The position numbers were made by a program, and so were the translations under genes. Below the pieces are notes generated by a model. That model was given only the letters and a program-made list of their open reading frames with translations. It did not search any database and was not told the origin of the DNA. From assembly GCA_040367435.1 (NCBI GenBank), contig BAABWY010000005.1, positions 225,921-289,920 of the forward strand: a stretch of 64,000 nucleotides of DNA. Direction: 5' to 3'. This DNA comes from Hyphomicrobiales bacterium 4NK60-0047b. Its GTDB lineage: Bacteria > Pseudomonadota > Alphaproteobacteria > Rhizobiales > HXMU1428-3. Shown here in pieces: positions 25,009 through 33,403 of this stretch. Each line of letters begins with the position of its first letter. Positions within the stretch are counted from its first letter, which is position 1.

Positions 25009-26358
25009 TTAGGCAGAGATTGTTTTTTTCATATCAGTCTTTTGCAAAAGCACTTCTATTGCATCATATAAATCTGCGCCTCTGATAGGTTTGGACACAT
25101 ACCCATCAACACCAGCTTTATAATATTCCTGGACCTGGTCATCGAGTGCGTTTGCTGTTAATGCCAAAATCGGAATAGGTGTTTGAGATGCCAGACTTTC
25201 ACATCCTTGACTGGCCCACAATTTGTGCAGTTCCTTTGTGGCTGTGATGCCATCCATGACCGGCATCATGATATCCATCAAAATTAAATCGTAATTTTTT
25301 TTCAACCCACTTTGGTCACTTACTTCATTTTTCATAATGTTTAGTGCGAGTTGACCATTTGCAACGCAATCATATGTAACGCCAAATTGATCAAGATAAG
25401 TCTTGATCAGCATTTGATTTAACGGGTTATCTTCAACAATTAGTGCATGGGCATTTATTAAATGCTCAGCTTCTTCAGTTTCTTCTTCAGCCTCGTCACT
25501 TTGATCCGTGATCTCTTCACATTTGAACGTGAACCAGAAGGTGCTCCCACACTCTTTTTGACTTTTATAATCCAGCTTGCCGCCCATATGCTCAGCTAGC
25601 GTGCGGGAAATATACAGCCCGAGACCGCTGCCGCCAAATTTTGTTTGAATTGAACTGTTGGCCTGACAAAAGGGAGTGAAGATTTTTTCTTGCTCAGCCC
25701 GGCTTATTCCTATGCCGGTGTCTTTTAACTCAACTCGGATTAAGTGGTATTTGGGTGATGATTTTTCATCTCTGATTTCTGAAGAAGAGACGCGCAACTT
25801 CAATGAGCCTTCTTCAGTAAATTTAAGAGCATTGTTGGCCAGATTATTTATAATTTGGCTAAGGCGCACTTGATCGCCTTTAATCACTTTTGGACAATTT
25901 TCATCCAGCTGACAAGCGAAGCTCAAACCCTTATCAAGCGCTCTAGGCTTGATTGAACTTGTCATTGTCTCCAGGAATTCTTTTAAATTGAAGTTTTCTT
26001 CTTCCAACTCAACATGTCCTGCTTCTAAGCGAGCAAAATTTAAAATGTCAGTTGTAAGAGTTGAGAGATTTTTGGCCGCCAGCTGCAAGGTTTGCGCATA
26101 GTGATGTTGATTTGTATTTAAATTTGTTGTCTGAAGCAATTCAACCATGGTCATGATTGCCCCTATCGGCGTTCTGATTTCATGGCTAACAGTTGCTAGA
26201 ATTTCTGCATTTGCTTGCTCGCGCTCTTCTAACTTGATGAGTTGCTGCTTTAGCTCGGCATTTTCCTCAGCCAAACTTTTCTGCTCATCAAGAAGTGCTT
26301 GATGTTCACTCTGCCCCATTTGATTTTCAGGATGGTTTGCTTTGCCCGTCACTGACAT
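25009..26358 (-). CDS. Soluble hybrid histidine kinase with receiver domain
   Basis: 449 residues, no membrane segment. An N-terminal coiled coil (about 20-50, rich in E/Q/L) leads directly into HisKA with H59 (VSHEIRTPIGA). A HATPase domain follows (NNLANNALKFTEEG, DTGIGIS, FGGSGLGLYIS). After an acidic linker (DEAEEETEEAEH) comes a complete receiver (LIVEDNPLNQ, LILMDIMMPVMDG, YVSKPI). There is no sensory domain, so the input is probably a protein partner through the coiled coil. No HPt protein or response regulator gene is adjacent. The same strand and general type as the kinase ending at 18800, but the domain content differs, so they are not recent duplicates. Confidence 0.9.
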   Translation of the reverse strand: MSVTGKANHPENQMGQSEHQALLDEQKSLAEENAELKQQLIKLEEREQANAEILATVSHEIRTPIGAIMTMVELLQTTNLNTNQHHYAQTLQLAAKNLSTLTTDILNFARLEAGHVELEEENFNLKEFLETMTSSIKPRALDKGLSFACQLDENCPKVIKGDQVRLSQIINNLANNALKFTEEGSLKLRVSSSEIRDEKSSPKYHLIRVELKDTGIGISRAEQEKIFTPFCQANSSIQTKFGGSGLGLYISRTLAEHMGGKLDYKSQKECGSTFWFTFKCEEITDQSDEAEEETEEAEHLINAHALIVEDNPLNQMLIKTYLDQFGVTYDCVANGQLALNIMKNEVSDQSGLKKNYDLILMDIMMPVMDGITATKELHKLWASQGCESLASQTPIPILALTANALDDQVQEYYKAGVDGYVSKPIRGADLYDAIEVLLQKTDMKKTISA

Positions 26359-26535
26359 AACCTTGAAACGCCTTTTACTTTATTGCACTTGGGTCACAAG
26401 AAAGAGATCTTAAGCGATCTATGCCTGCCATATATTGTGAACTACCATGTGCATATTCTTACACTTGGTCCCTACAATAGTTTGAAGGTGTTAAAGTGAG
26501 CTTTAAAACAGTGGCTTTTCATGGAAGAATAAAAT

Positions 26536-27513
26536 TTAGGGTAAATATTTTCTTAATGCGGTGAGGCCGAGTAAGGCGCTTTCGTAAATTTCAGAAGGAT
26601 TTATGCCTTTTTCTCTTAATTCGAAAAGACTTGGATGTCCTTTGGACTTTGATAGCTTTCCATCTTTATAAAGTACCAGATCATGGTGGTGATAAATCGG
26701 CTGGCTAAGCCCAAGATTTATTTGCAAAATTCTATGAATATCTGTTGCAGCTTCCAGGTCTTTACCACGGCAGATATGAGTTATGCCAAGATTATGATCA
26801 TCTATGACGACCGACAGGTGATAACTTGTTGGAGTGTCTTTTCGTTTTATGACGACATCTCCCCAGCGCTCAGCCGCTAACGGAACTGAGCCAAGCTGTC
26901 CGTCTTGATCAATTGATTGATAGACAAAGCCTCTACCTGCTTCTCTTTCTATTTTTTTTGCTCTTGTTATTGCTCTGTCCATATGAAGTCTTAAAGCGTA
27001 AGGTTCGCCTGATAAAATGCGCTCTTTTGCTTTTTCTTCAGGATAGTCCTTATAAATGTCTGGATAGACTGGTGCACCATCTGGATCTTGCTTGATGGCT
27101 TTGACCTCTTTTAGGGACTGTTTGATCTCTGAACGACTTGCAAAGCAAGGATAAAGAAGCCCTAACTGGCACAAGTCATTTATGGCGTTCTCATAGAGCT
27201 CAAAATGCCCTGATTGATAGAGAACTGGCTCTTGCCATTTAATACCTAGCCAATGTAAATCGCGTATTATGGCTGTGCTAAAGCACTCTTGCGAACGGGC
27301 CTTATCGATGTCTTCAATGCGTAGATAGAGATGTCCTGAATATTTTCGGGCCATTTCATAAGTTTGGATTGCTGAGTAAGCATGACCAAGATGAAGTAAG
27401 CCGTTGGGGCTTGGGGCAAATCTAAAAACGGGTTCTCTTGCTATTGACACTGCTCTGTTGACCTTTAGTGCTTGTAATGATACAAGATTGCAGAGTTTTC
27501 GCCGCTCTTGCAT
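26536..27513 (-). CDS. gluQ: Glutamyl-Q tRNA(Asp) synthetase
   Basis: 325 residues, the length of GluQ-RS rather than full GltX, because the anticodon-binding domain is absent. It activates glutamate and transfers it to queuosine at position 34 of tRNA(Asp). Class I signatures are seen: FAPSPNGLLHLGHAYSA (HIGH-like) and KLSKSKG (KMSKS-like). The zinc-binding region usually has several cysteines; here YPCFASRSEIK keeps one cysteine and the expected second is alanine, so zinc may be lost. The first ATG is used, although FRFAPSPNG begins only at about residue 30. It ends upstream of, and divergent from, rpsT. Confidence 0.88.
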   Translation of the reverse strand: MQERRKLCNLVSLQALKVNRAVSIAREPVFRFAPSPNGLLHLGHAYSAIQTYEMARKYSGHLYLRIEDIDKARSQECFSTAIIRDLHWLGIKWQEPVLYQSGHFELYENAINDLCQLGLLYPCFASRSEIKQSLKEVKAIKQDPDGAPVYPDIYKDYPEEKAKERILSGEPYALRLHMDRAITRAKKIEREAGRGFVYQSIDQDGQLGSVPLAAERWGDVVIKRKDTPTSYHLSVVIDDHNLGITHICRGKDLEAATDIHRILQINLGLSQPIYHHHDLVLYKDGKLSKSKGHPSLFELREKGINPSEIYESALLGLTALRKYLP

Positions 27514-27689
27514 TTTTTAATGCTGGGCGGCTTTGCTTTTCGCAACTATCATTTTGCTCTTTACCTAAGCTTTTATTTCAATAAGATTTTGTTTTTATTG
27601 ACTTTTTATTTCTAAGAGCGTGGTTTTTCAGACCAATTGAAGTTTTTGCGTTTTTTCATAATAGATTGATATAACGAGGATTAGCCGTC

Positions 27690-27956
27690 ATGGCCAATAC
27701 TAAATCGGCTAAAAAAGCCATTCGTAAAATTGCCCGCAAGACGGCAATTAACAAAAACCGTCGCAGCCGTATGCGTACTTTTATTCGCCAAGTTGAAGAA
27801 GCTATTTCAGCTGGTGACCAAACAGTTGCACAACAAGCTCTTGTTGCGGCTCAGCCAGAAATTATGCGCAGTGCCCAAAAAGGCATCCTGCACAAAAATA
27901 GCGCTTCACGTAAAGTCTCTCGTCTTTCTGCTCGAATTAAAGCCCTTAGTGCTTAA
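27690..27956 (+). CDS. rpsT: 30S ribosomal protein S20
   Basis: 88 residues, the normal length. [39 protein letters not shown] is unmistakable for S20, which binds 16S rRNA in the body of the small subunit. GAGG lies upstream of the ATG. It is followed by a strong terminator at 28013. Adjacency of rpsT and dnaA is common in the Hyphomicrobiales, but the gap to dnaA here is very long. Confidence 0.97.
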   Translation: MANTKSAKKAIRKIARKTAINKNRRSRMRTFIRQVEEAISAGDQTVAQQALVAAQPEIMRSAQKGILHKNSASRKVSRLSARIKALSA

Positions 27957-28012
27957 ATTTTGCCGTTAGATTTTTTTATTTTACGTTGCGACGCTATTCT
28001 GTTGCTTTTAAG

Positions 28013-28044
28013 AAACACTCGGATTTCTCCGGGTGTTTTTTTTT
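28013..28044 (+). terminator. Rho-independent terminator of rpsT
   Basis: AAACACTCGG (28013-28022) pairs with CCGGGTGTTT (28029-28038), including one G-T pair, across a 6-base loop. It is followed by a run of T to 28044. Confidence 0.85.
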
Positions 28045-29460
28045 GGAATTTTTATTACCCGTTCAATTCAGGAATTTTCCTAGATTCAATGTGTTATTAA
28101 GAGGCCGTATTTTTCATTGCAACTACTCAGATACCGTCACTTTTTTTGATAAAAAAAATAATTGTGTTTTTTTTGATGCAAGTCTTGACTTGATTCGAAA
28201 GGAGCACTTCACACAGATTCGTAAAAAAACTATTAATTCCCAATAAGTTGGTTAATGACCACGCTTAACACGTGTGCTGAATGGTTAATTCTTCGGACCT
28301 GAAACCATACTAAAATTGCATCTCTCAAGCCCAAGTCTGACTTGCAAGGTCATTTAGGACTGTGTATAGTCTTTCAAATAGAGGGACGACAGAGACCGCT
28401 CACCAAGTATTCTAAATGTAAATCTAGCGTAAAAGACAAGTTATTCACGCTCATAGCAATTTGAGCGAAGGTATAATTATTGCCTCTTAAGCAAGATTGC
28501 AGTCATTACTATACTAAATGGGCACTTAGTGAAGCTTTTACTTTAAAACCAGTTCTTAGTGACTGATTTTGCGTTTTTCTACTTCGCTAGAACTTTTTCG
28601 TACCCACATAGTACAACTCTTGCGCTTACCTTACTTATGTTTGATAGCTTAGTCAGATGTTAGATTCTTTAGGCGATTTAAAGAGGGATTATGGTCAATA
28701 AAAATGGTTAATTATAGAGGGGGGATTTTCTATTTTAATTCAATCATTCTTAAATTTTAGAAATCGGAATTGCTCACTAAAATAAATGAATAGAATTTAT
28801 TAAAGTTAGTATTTTGAAAAATATTCATTGAAAAATGATTTAAAGAAATTGCTAGCTGTAAGTTTTAAAAATAGGTGATTTTGACTTTGACCTTTAAATG
28901 ATTTGCTTACGTAACACTTCTGCTCAGCGCATTATTGCAAAAAAGCTACATTTTGTAAGAAGGCCTGCATTTCTAATGAAGAATTTATACGCAAATATTT
29001 CAGCAAATGATTTAAAGGCCAAATTTTAAAACCATACAGAGCTGAAAGTGAACTGCGCTCAAGGCGGTTCATATTTAAGGTATGGTCATTGAAAAACTGG
29101 CTTATTTGAATTTATGACTTAAGGACTTGTTTAATCCTGACTTAAGTCATCTAAGAGGGCAATTAAAATAAACTGCGGAAGGGGGAAATACACATCTGAA
29201 TTGAAAGGCAGGCTTTGCCAGACCTTTTAAAATCATAAAGAACTGTAATAAGACGTTTATATTTTTGTGCTGTGGATCAAAAGCTACGAAGGTTAAGCAT
29301 TTTCAATGCTTACTTAGTAACGGAGATTTTTGTAACGAAGATTTTTCGATATCATTGTTGGATCTGATATCACCTATAATTATCTTGCTTCATTCTGCTC
29401 ATTTTTATAAATTTCTAAGCTCAATAAACAACAAGTTGTGCTTTATCTATCGGCTATTGG

Positions 29461-29475
29461 TTAAATTAACCTTAA
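29461..29475. promoter_or_regulatory. CtrA-type box
   Basis: TTAA-ATTAACC-TTAA matches TTAA-N7-TTAA exactly. In Caulobacter, CtrA binds such sites in the origin and in cell-cycle promoters. In A/T-rich DNA of this length one match by chance is quite possible. Confidence 0.3.
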
Positions 29476-29789
29476 CGTTCATGGTGAAGCTTCAAACCTT
29501 GTAAAGTTTCTAACTTTTTATTTGTTGTCAGAAATTGGCAACTGACAGTGGTAAAAAAGAGCATTCATTCTTATTGATTTTAATTTTGGGTTTATAATTT
29601 TAATTCAATCGCTTGCTAGGCTAAGCAAGTGGCAAGAACATAGCTGCTTCAAACTGGTTTTTATGACATTCATTTTAATTCGGTTTATTGGTTTAGAAAC
29701 TACGGTTCTTAATTTTTAGAAACTTTCATTCTTGATCTTAAGACATTCATATTTTCTATACCGGGAATTTAATGAGAGTTTTTTGACTA

Positions 29790-29821
29790 GGTTTTAGTTT
29801 GACTGGGTTTTAGTTTGACTG
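29790..29821. repeat. Two exact 16-bp tandem repeats
   Basis: GGTTTTAGTTTGACTG occurs twice head to tail (29790-29805 and 29806-29821). It is preceded by a partial copy (TTTTTTGACTA, 29779-29789). Confidence 0.85.
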
Positions 29822-30284
29822 AGCTTTACTCTTAAACAAAGCTTGAAACAAAAATAGCTGAGGGCAATTTTATCGGCTGATTTTTATGTTTTGAGACTTG
29901 AACTCAGAAGATCTATTACTTAAAGCACAAGAGTGTCCTTAATTGGTTATTTTGACACTCGGCTTGTTCAGACGCTCAGCTTTATGGGGCTTACTAGTAG
30001 GCTTTGGCTTATTTAATAGGCTTTGGTTGTAGCGGAAGATTGAATTTAATATTTATACAAGAGCGTAACTTAACCTGAATATGTGGCAATATCGATCGGT
30101 TGAGCATCACCTCTTGAAGCAAAGCACTTAGTTTTAAGCAGAGAACTTTTTTAAGTTAAGAGACTTACATATCTCGCCACAAATTTGGCTTGTTTATTGT
30201 TGAGTTTCGATTGCTTTGACACCTTATATTTCAGACAAAATAACATTCCAAAATTATCAGCACCCGAGGGACATTAAGGGTGCA

Positions 30285-30333
30285 TTTGAGTACTAGGCTT
30301 TTTTGAGTACTAGGCTTTTTGAGTACTAGCCTG
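30285..30333. repeat. Three 16-bp tandem repeats near dnaA
   Basis: TTTGAGTACTAGGCTT at 30285-30300 and 30302-30317, and TTTGAGTACTAGCCTG at 30318-30333. A single T separates the first two. Each contains the palindrome AGTACT. The array ends 114 bases upstream of the dnaA start codon. Confidence 0.85.
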
Positions 30334-30337
30334 TGGC

Positions 30338-30399
30338 CTCACTTCGTTAAGTGAGTGGCTAGAATTTTGTAACAATGAGGTAAGCCGTTTTTTACGGCT
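30338..30399 (+). promoter_or_regulatory. Two short hairpins in the dnaA leader
   Basis: CTCACTT-CGTT-AAGTGAG (30338-30355) is a perfect 7-bp stem with a tetraloop. AGCCGT-TTTTT-ACGGCT (30383-30399) is a 6-bp stem. Both lie between the tandem repeats and the dnaA start. They may affect dnaA mRNA or act as protein sites; the function is not evident. Confidence 0.4.
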
Positions 30400-30447
30400 A
30401 AATAAATAATTGGCCTAAATGGCTTAGAACTATTCGGGGTATTAATT

Positions 30448-31896
30448 GTGACTGAAGATAAAAAACAATGCTGGTTACAAGTCCTTGCACGTTTGCGCGC
30501 AGAACTTGGCGAAGAAGTTTTTTCCAGTTGGTTTGGACGGGTTGAATTTGTTGGTCTAGAACAGGGCCAGCTTAAACTTTCTGTTCCGACAAAGTTTTTA
30601 AGAAAATGGCTTGTTTCACACTATTACGATGTTGTTGTTAGAGTTGCATCCGAAGAATTTTCAAAAGTTGATGAAGCAATTAGCTCTGCAACATTCAATG
30701 TACGCCAACCTGTTGCTGTTAAAGATGCAGGTGAAGTCGAAGTTTGCACAAAATCTTCACCAACCAAACGCCCCTCTGTTGGCACACCAGTGCAAGGTGG
30801 CGGGATCTTTAGCGACGGGAATAATGAAAACTTTACTGAATATGAAGGGTTTCAAGGATCTCCGCTGGATAAACGTTTTACCTTTGAGAGTTTTGTAACC
30901 GGCGCTTCTAATCGTTTGGCTTTTGCAGCTGCGCAACAAGTTTCTGAATGTCTTGGGCAAAATTTAAAATTCAATCCTTTGTACATCCACTCATCTGTTG
31001 GACTTGGCAAAACACACCTTTTACACGCTATTGCCTGGGATGTGGCCAAGCGTAACAGTTCTGCTCGCGTGCTTTACCTCACAGCAGAGCGGTTCATGTA
31101 TAGCTTTATTGATGCGCTTAGAACCAGAGATGCCATGGCATTTAAAGATAAGTTGCGAGGCATTGATATACTCTTGATTGATGATATGGAATTCCTGCAG
31201 GGTAAAGCCACTCAGCAAGAGTTTGGACACACATTAAACTCTCTTATTGATAGCAATAAGCAAGTTATTGTGGCCTCTGATAGAGCTCCAACACAGCTAG
31301 AGAGCCTTGACGCTCGCATGCGGTCCCGCTTGGGCGGTGGCCTGGTTGTTGAGGTTGAAGCTCTTGATTTCGACCTTCGCTCACAAGTTCTTCGACGCCG
31401 GATTGAAGAAAAAATCTCTGAAGATCCGAACTTCATTGTGCATGAAGAAGTTATCAACTTCCTTGCTGATCGGCTTACTGAAAGTGGCCGCGAGCTTGAT
31501 GGAGCTGTTAACCGCATTTATGCGAATTCACAATTCACAAGCGAGCCTATTACACTCACTGCTGTTGAGCATATTATTCGAGACTTAATGTGCTCTAAAG
31601 AGCCTCGCCGCATTAAAATTGATGATATTTTGAAAGTCATTTCACGGCATTATGGTGTGTCTCGTGGAGATATTCTGTCTGAACGCCGCAATCGCTCGAT
31701 TGTATTGCCTCGGCAGGTTGGAATGTATCTCGCTAAACGTCTAACAGCACGTTCGTTGCCTGAAATTGGCCGACGTTTTGGCGGCAGGGACCACACAACA
31801 GTCTTGCATGCTATTCGCAAGATTGAGAAAGAAGTTGCTGGCAATCAAACTCTTCGAGAAGACCTTGGTATTCTTGAAAGATTGTTAAAAGACTGA
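30448..31896 (+). CDS. dnaA: Chromosomal replication initiator DnaA
   Basis: 482 residues, starting at GTG (GGGG upstream). Domain I (residues 1-90) and a linker precede FTFESFVTGASNRLAFAAAQQ. The AAA+ domain has Walker A (SVGLGKTHLLHA), Walker B (ILLIDDMEFL) and sensor motifs. The DNA-binding domain IV has the signature GGRDHTTVLHAIRKIE. It binds DnaA boxes and opens the origin. A strong terminator lies downstream, so dnaN has its own promoter. The order dnaA-dnaN-recF-gyrB is the ancestral bacterial arrangement. Confidence 0.97.
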   Translation: MTEDKKQCWLQVLARLRAELGEEVFSSWFGRVEFVGLEQGQLKLSVPTKFLRKWLVSHYYDVVVRVASEEFSKVDEAISSATFNVRQPVAVKDAGEVEVCTKSSPTKRPSVGTPVQGGGIFSDGNNENFTEYEGFQGSPLDKRFTFESFVTGASNRLAFAAAQQVSECLGQNLKFNPLYIHSSVGLGKTHLLHAIAWDVAKRNSSARVLYLTAERFMYSFIDALRTRDAMAFKDKLRGIDILLIDDMEFLQGKATQQEFGHTLNSLIDSNKQVIVASDRAPTQLESLDARMRSRLGGGLVVEVEALDFDLRSQVLRRRIEEKISEDPNFIVHEEVINFLADRLTESGRELDGAVNRIYANSQFTSEPITLTAVEHIIRDLMCSKEPRRIKIDDILKVISRHYGVSRGDILSERRNRSIVLPRQVGMYLAKRLTARSLPEIGRRFGGRDHTTVLHAIRKIEKEVAGNQTLREDLGILERLLKD

Positions 31897-31930
31897 TTTT
31901 TAGATCTAACTATACAGATAAAACAATTTA

Positions 31931-31965
31931 AAAAGGCTGGCTTCAACATGAAGCCAGCCTTTTTT
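31931..31965 (+). terminator. Strong rho-independent terminator after dnaA
   Basis: AAAAGGCTGGCTTC (31931-31944) and GAAGCCAGCCTTTT (31950-31963) form a perfect 14-bp stem with a 5-base loop, running into a T-tract. Confidence 0.95.
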
Positions 31966-32281
31966 GTCTTTTAGAGCGACATATTTTTTGCCTTTTAAAG
32001 TGACACAAGGGAACGTTTTTAATCAAATTTAGATCGACCTCAATGGATGATGTCCACAAATTGCTGAAAAATAGAGAAAAGCTGTAAAAACTAGGCCTTT
32101 AAGGCCTAAAAACTGTTGCAAAATCAGCCTATAACGGGTTCAATTGCGGTCCCTAACGGATCAATTTGATCGCGGCAGATTTTCTTAACGTTCTAGAGCG
32201 TTCCTTTTTTCCCAAAAGTAGAAAACACTTTTAGGTGGAGCACTGTAGACTAGTCAAACACTCAATAAGTGGAACAAAAAG
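31966..32281 (+). promoter_or_regulatory. dnaN upstream region with palindromes
   Basis: No gene. TAGGCCTT-T-AAGGCCTA (32092-32108) and GATCAA-T-TTGATC (32159-32171) are odd-centred perfect palindromes. CCAAAAGT/ACTTTTAGG (32212-32219/32227-32235) is an inverted repeat with one bulged base, similar in core to palindromes common between genes in rhizobia. The dnaN promoter should lie here; no clear -35/-10 pair was chosen. Confidence 0.45.
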
Positions 32282-33397
32282 ATGCAACTTGTCATTGAAA
32301 AAAGCGCTCTTCTTAAAGCTCTTAGCCATGTAACAAGCATTGTGGAGCGGAGAAATACCATTCCGATTTTGTCTAATGTTTTACTGATAGCTTCTGGTGA
32401 CCATCTTTGCTTAACCGCAACAGATTTAGAACGCGAAGTGATTGAGAAAGTGCCTGCTAAAATCGGTAGTGAAGGTGGTACGACAGTTCAAGCGCATGTT
32501 TTGCATGATATTGTTCGAAAATTACCTGATGGGGCTGATGTTGAATTGTCTCGCGGAGACGATGACAGAGTGATGCTGGCAGCTGGTAAAGGGCGCTATG
32601 ACTTACAAGCGTTACCTTCTGATGATTTCCCTGAACTGAGCACAGATGATTTAAGCCATAAATTTTCACTAAAATCTGCAGATTTAAAGCAACTCATTGA
32701 AAAAACAAAATTTGCGATCTCAACTGAAGAAACTCGCTATTATCTCAATGGTATTTATTTGCACGAAGCTGAAACTGATGGCACCTCAATGTTGCGTGCT
32801 GTTGCCACTGACGGGCACCGTTTAGCACAGGTTGAAGTTAATTTGCCTGATGGTGCGTCTGGTTTACCTGGTGTTATTATTCCGCGCAAAACCGTTGCTG
32901 AAGTTCAAAGAATGGTTGCTGACACTGAGAGTGACGTAACTATTGAAATGTCAGATGCGAAAATTCGTTTCTCAGTTGGTGACCTTGTGATGACATCAAA
33001 ACTCATTGATGGCACATTTCCTGACTATAGCCGCGTTATTCCAACTGCGAATGATAAAGCACTTTCTGTTTCTCGTGAGATCTTTGCCAAGGCTGTTGAT
33101 CGGGTTTCAACACTCTCATCCGATCGCGGACGTGCTGTGAAATTAAATTTAAGTGATCAAAAACTTGTTCTTACAGTGAATAACCCAGACAGCGGTAGTG
33201 CCACGGAAGAAATCACTGTTGACTATAACGATGACGATCTCGAAATAGGCTTTAATGCTCGTTATTTGATGGACATCACTCAACAACTCGAGAGCGATAC
33301 AGCTAATCTACTTCTTGCTGATCCTGGGTCTCCAACAATGGTGCGCGATGGCGACGATCTTTCTGCGCTTTATGTTTTGATGCCAATGAGAGTGTAA
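32282..33397 (+). CDS. dnaN: DNA polymerase III beta sliding clamp
   Basis: 371 residues, the standard length. Hallmarks: LKALSHVTSIVERRNTIPILSNVL near the start, TRYYLNGIYL, RAVATDGHRLA and the C-terminus LYVLMPMRV. The clamp encircles DNA and tethers polymerase III. recF follows six bases after the stop, so dnaN-recF are probably co-transcribed. Confidence 0.97.
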   Translation: MQLVIEKSALLKALSHVTSIVERRNTIPILSNVLLIASGDHLCLTATDLEREVIEKVPAKIGSEGGTTVQAHVLHDIVRKLPDGADVELSRGDDDRVMLAAGKGRYDLQALPSDDFPELSTDDLSHKFSLKSADLKQLIEKTKFAISTEETRYYLNGIYLHEAETDGTSMLRAVATDGHRLAQVEVNLPDGASGLPGVIIPRKTVAEVQRMVADTESDVTIEMSDAKIRFSVGDLVMTSKLIDGTFPDYSRVIPTANDKALSVSREIFAKAVDRVSTLSSDRGRAVKLNLSDQKLVLTVNNPDSGSATEEITVDYNDDDLEIGFNARYLMDITQQLESDTANLLLADPGSPTMVRDGDDLSALYVLMPMRV

Positions 33398-33403
33398 GTT
33401 CAT

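Larger units (their letters stand above)
28045..30447. other. About 2.4 kb A/T-rich non-coding region upstream of dnaA
   Basis: No credible gene on either strand: frames of 79-86 codons here have no recognisable features or binding sites, and stops are dense in all frames. Contents that can be seen: a perfect CtrA-type box (29461-29475), two 16-bp tandem repeats (29790-29821), a ten-base direct repeat TAGGCTTTGG (29998 and 30017), and three 16-bp copies with AGTACT centres (30285-30333). Near dnaA there are two short hairpins (30338-30355 and 30383-30399). Only one-mismatch DnaA-box-like 9-mers occur (28361, 28441, 28985, 29271), no clear cluster. It could be an origin or a long regulatory region for dnaA; the sequence alone does not decide. 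Confidence 0.55.

Noticed and set aside
27986..28246. 86-codon frame after rpsT
   Set aside because: It runs through the rpsT terminator and a Phe/Lys-rich A/T stretch with no plausible start signal.
28361..29279. DnaA-box-like 9-mers at 28361, 28441, 28985 and 29271
   Set aside because: Each has one mismatch and they are far apart. About this many are expected by chance in A/T-rich DNA of this length, so they do not define an origin.
29265..29504. 79-codon frame in the dnaA upstream gap
   Set aside because: No binding site, no motif; it includes the CtrA-type site, and neighbouring frames are full of stops.
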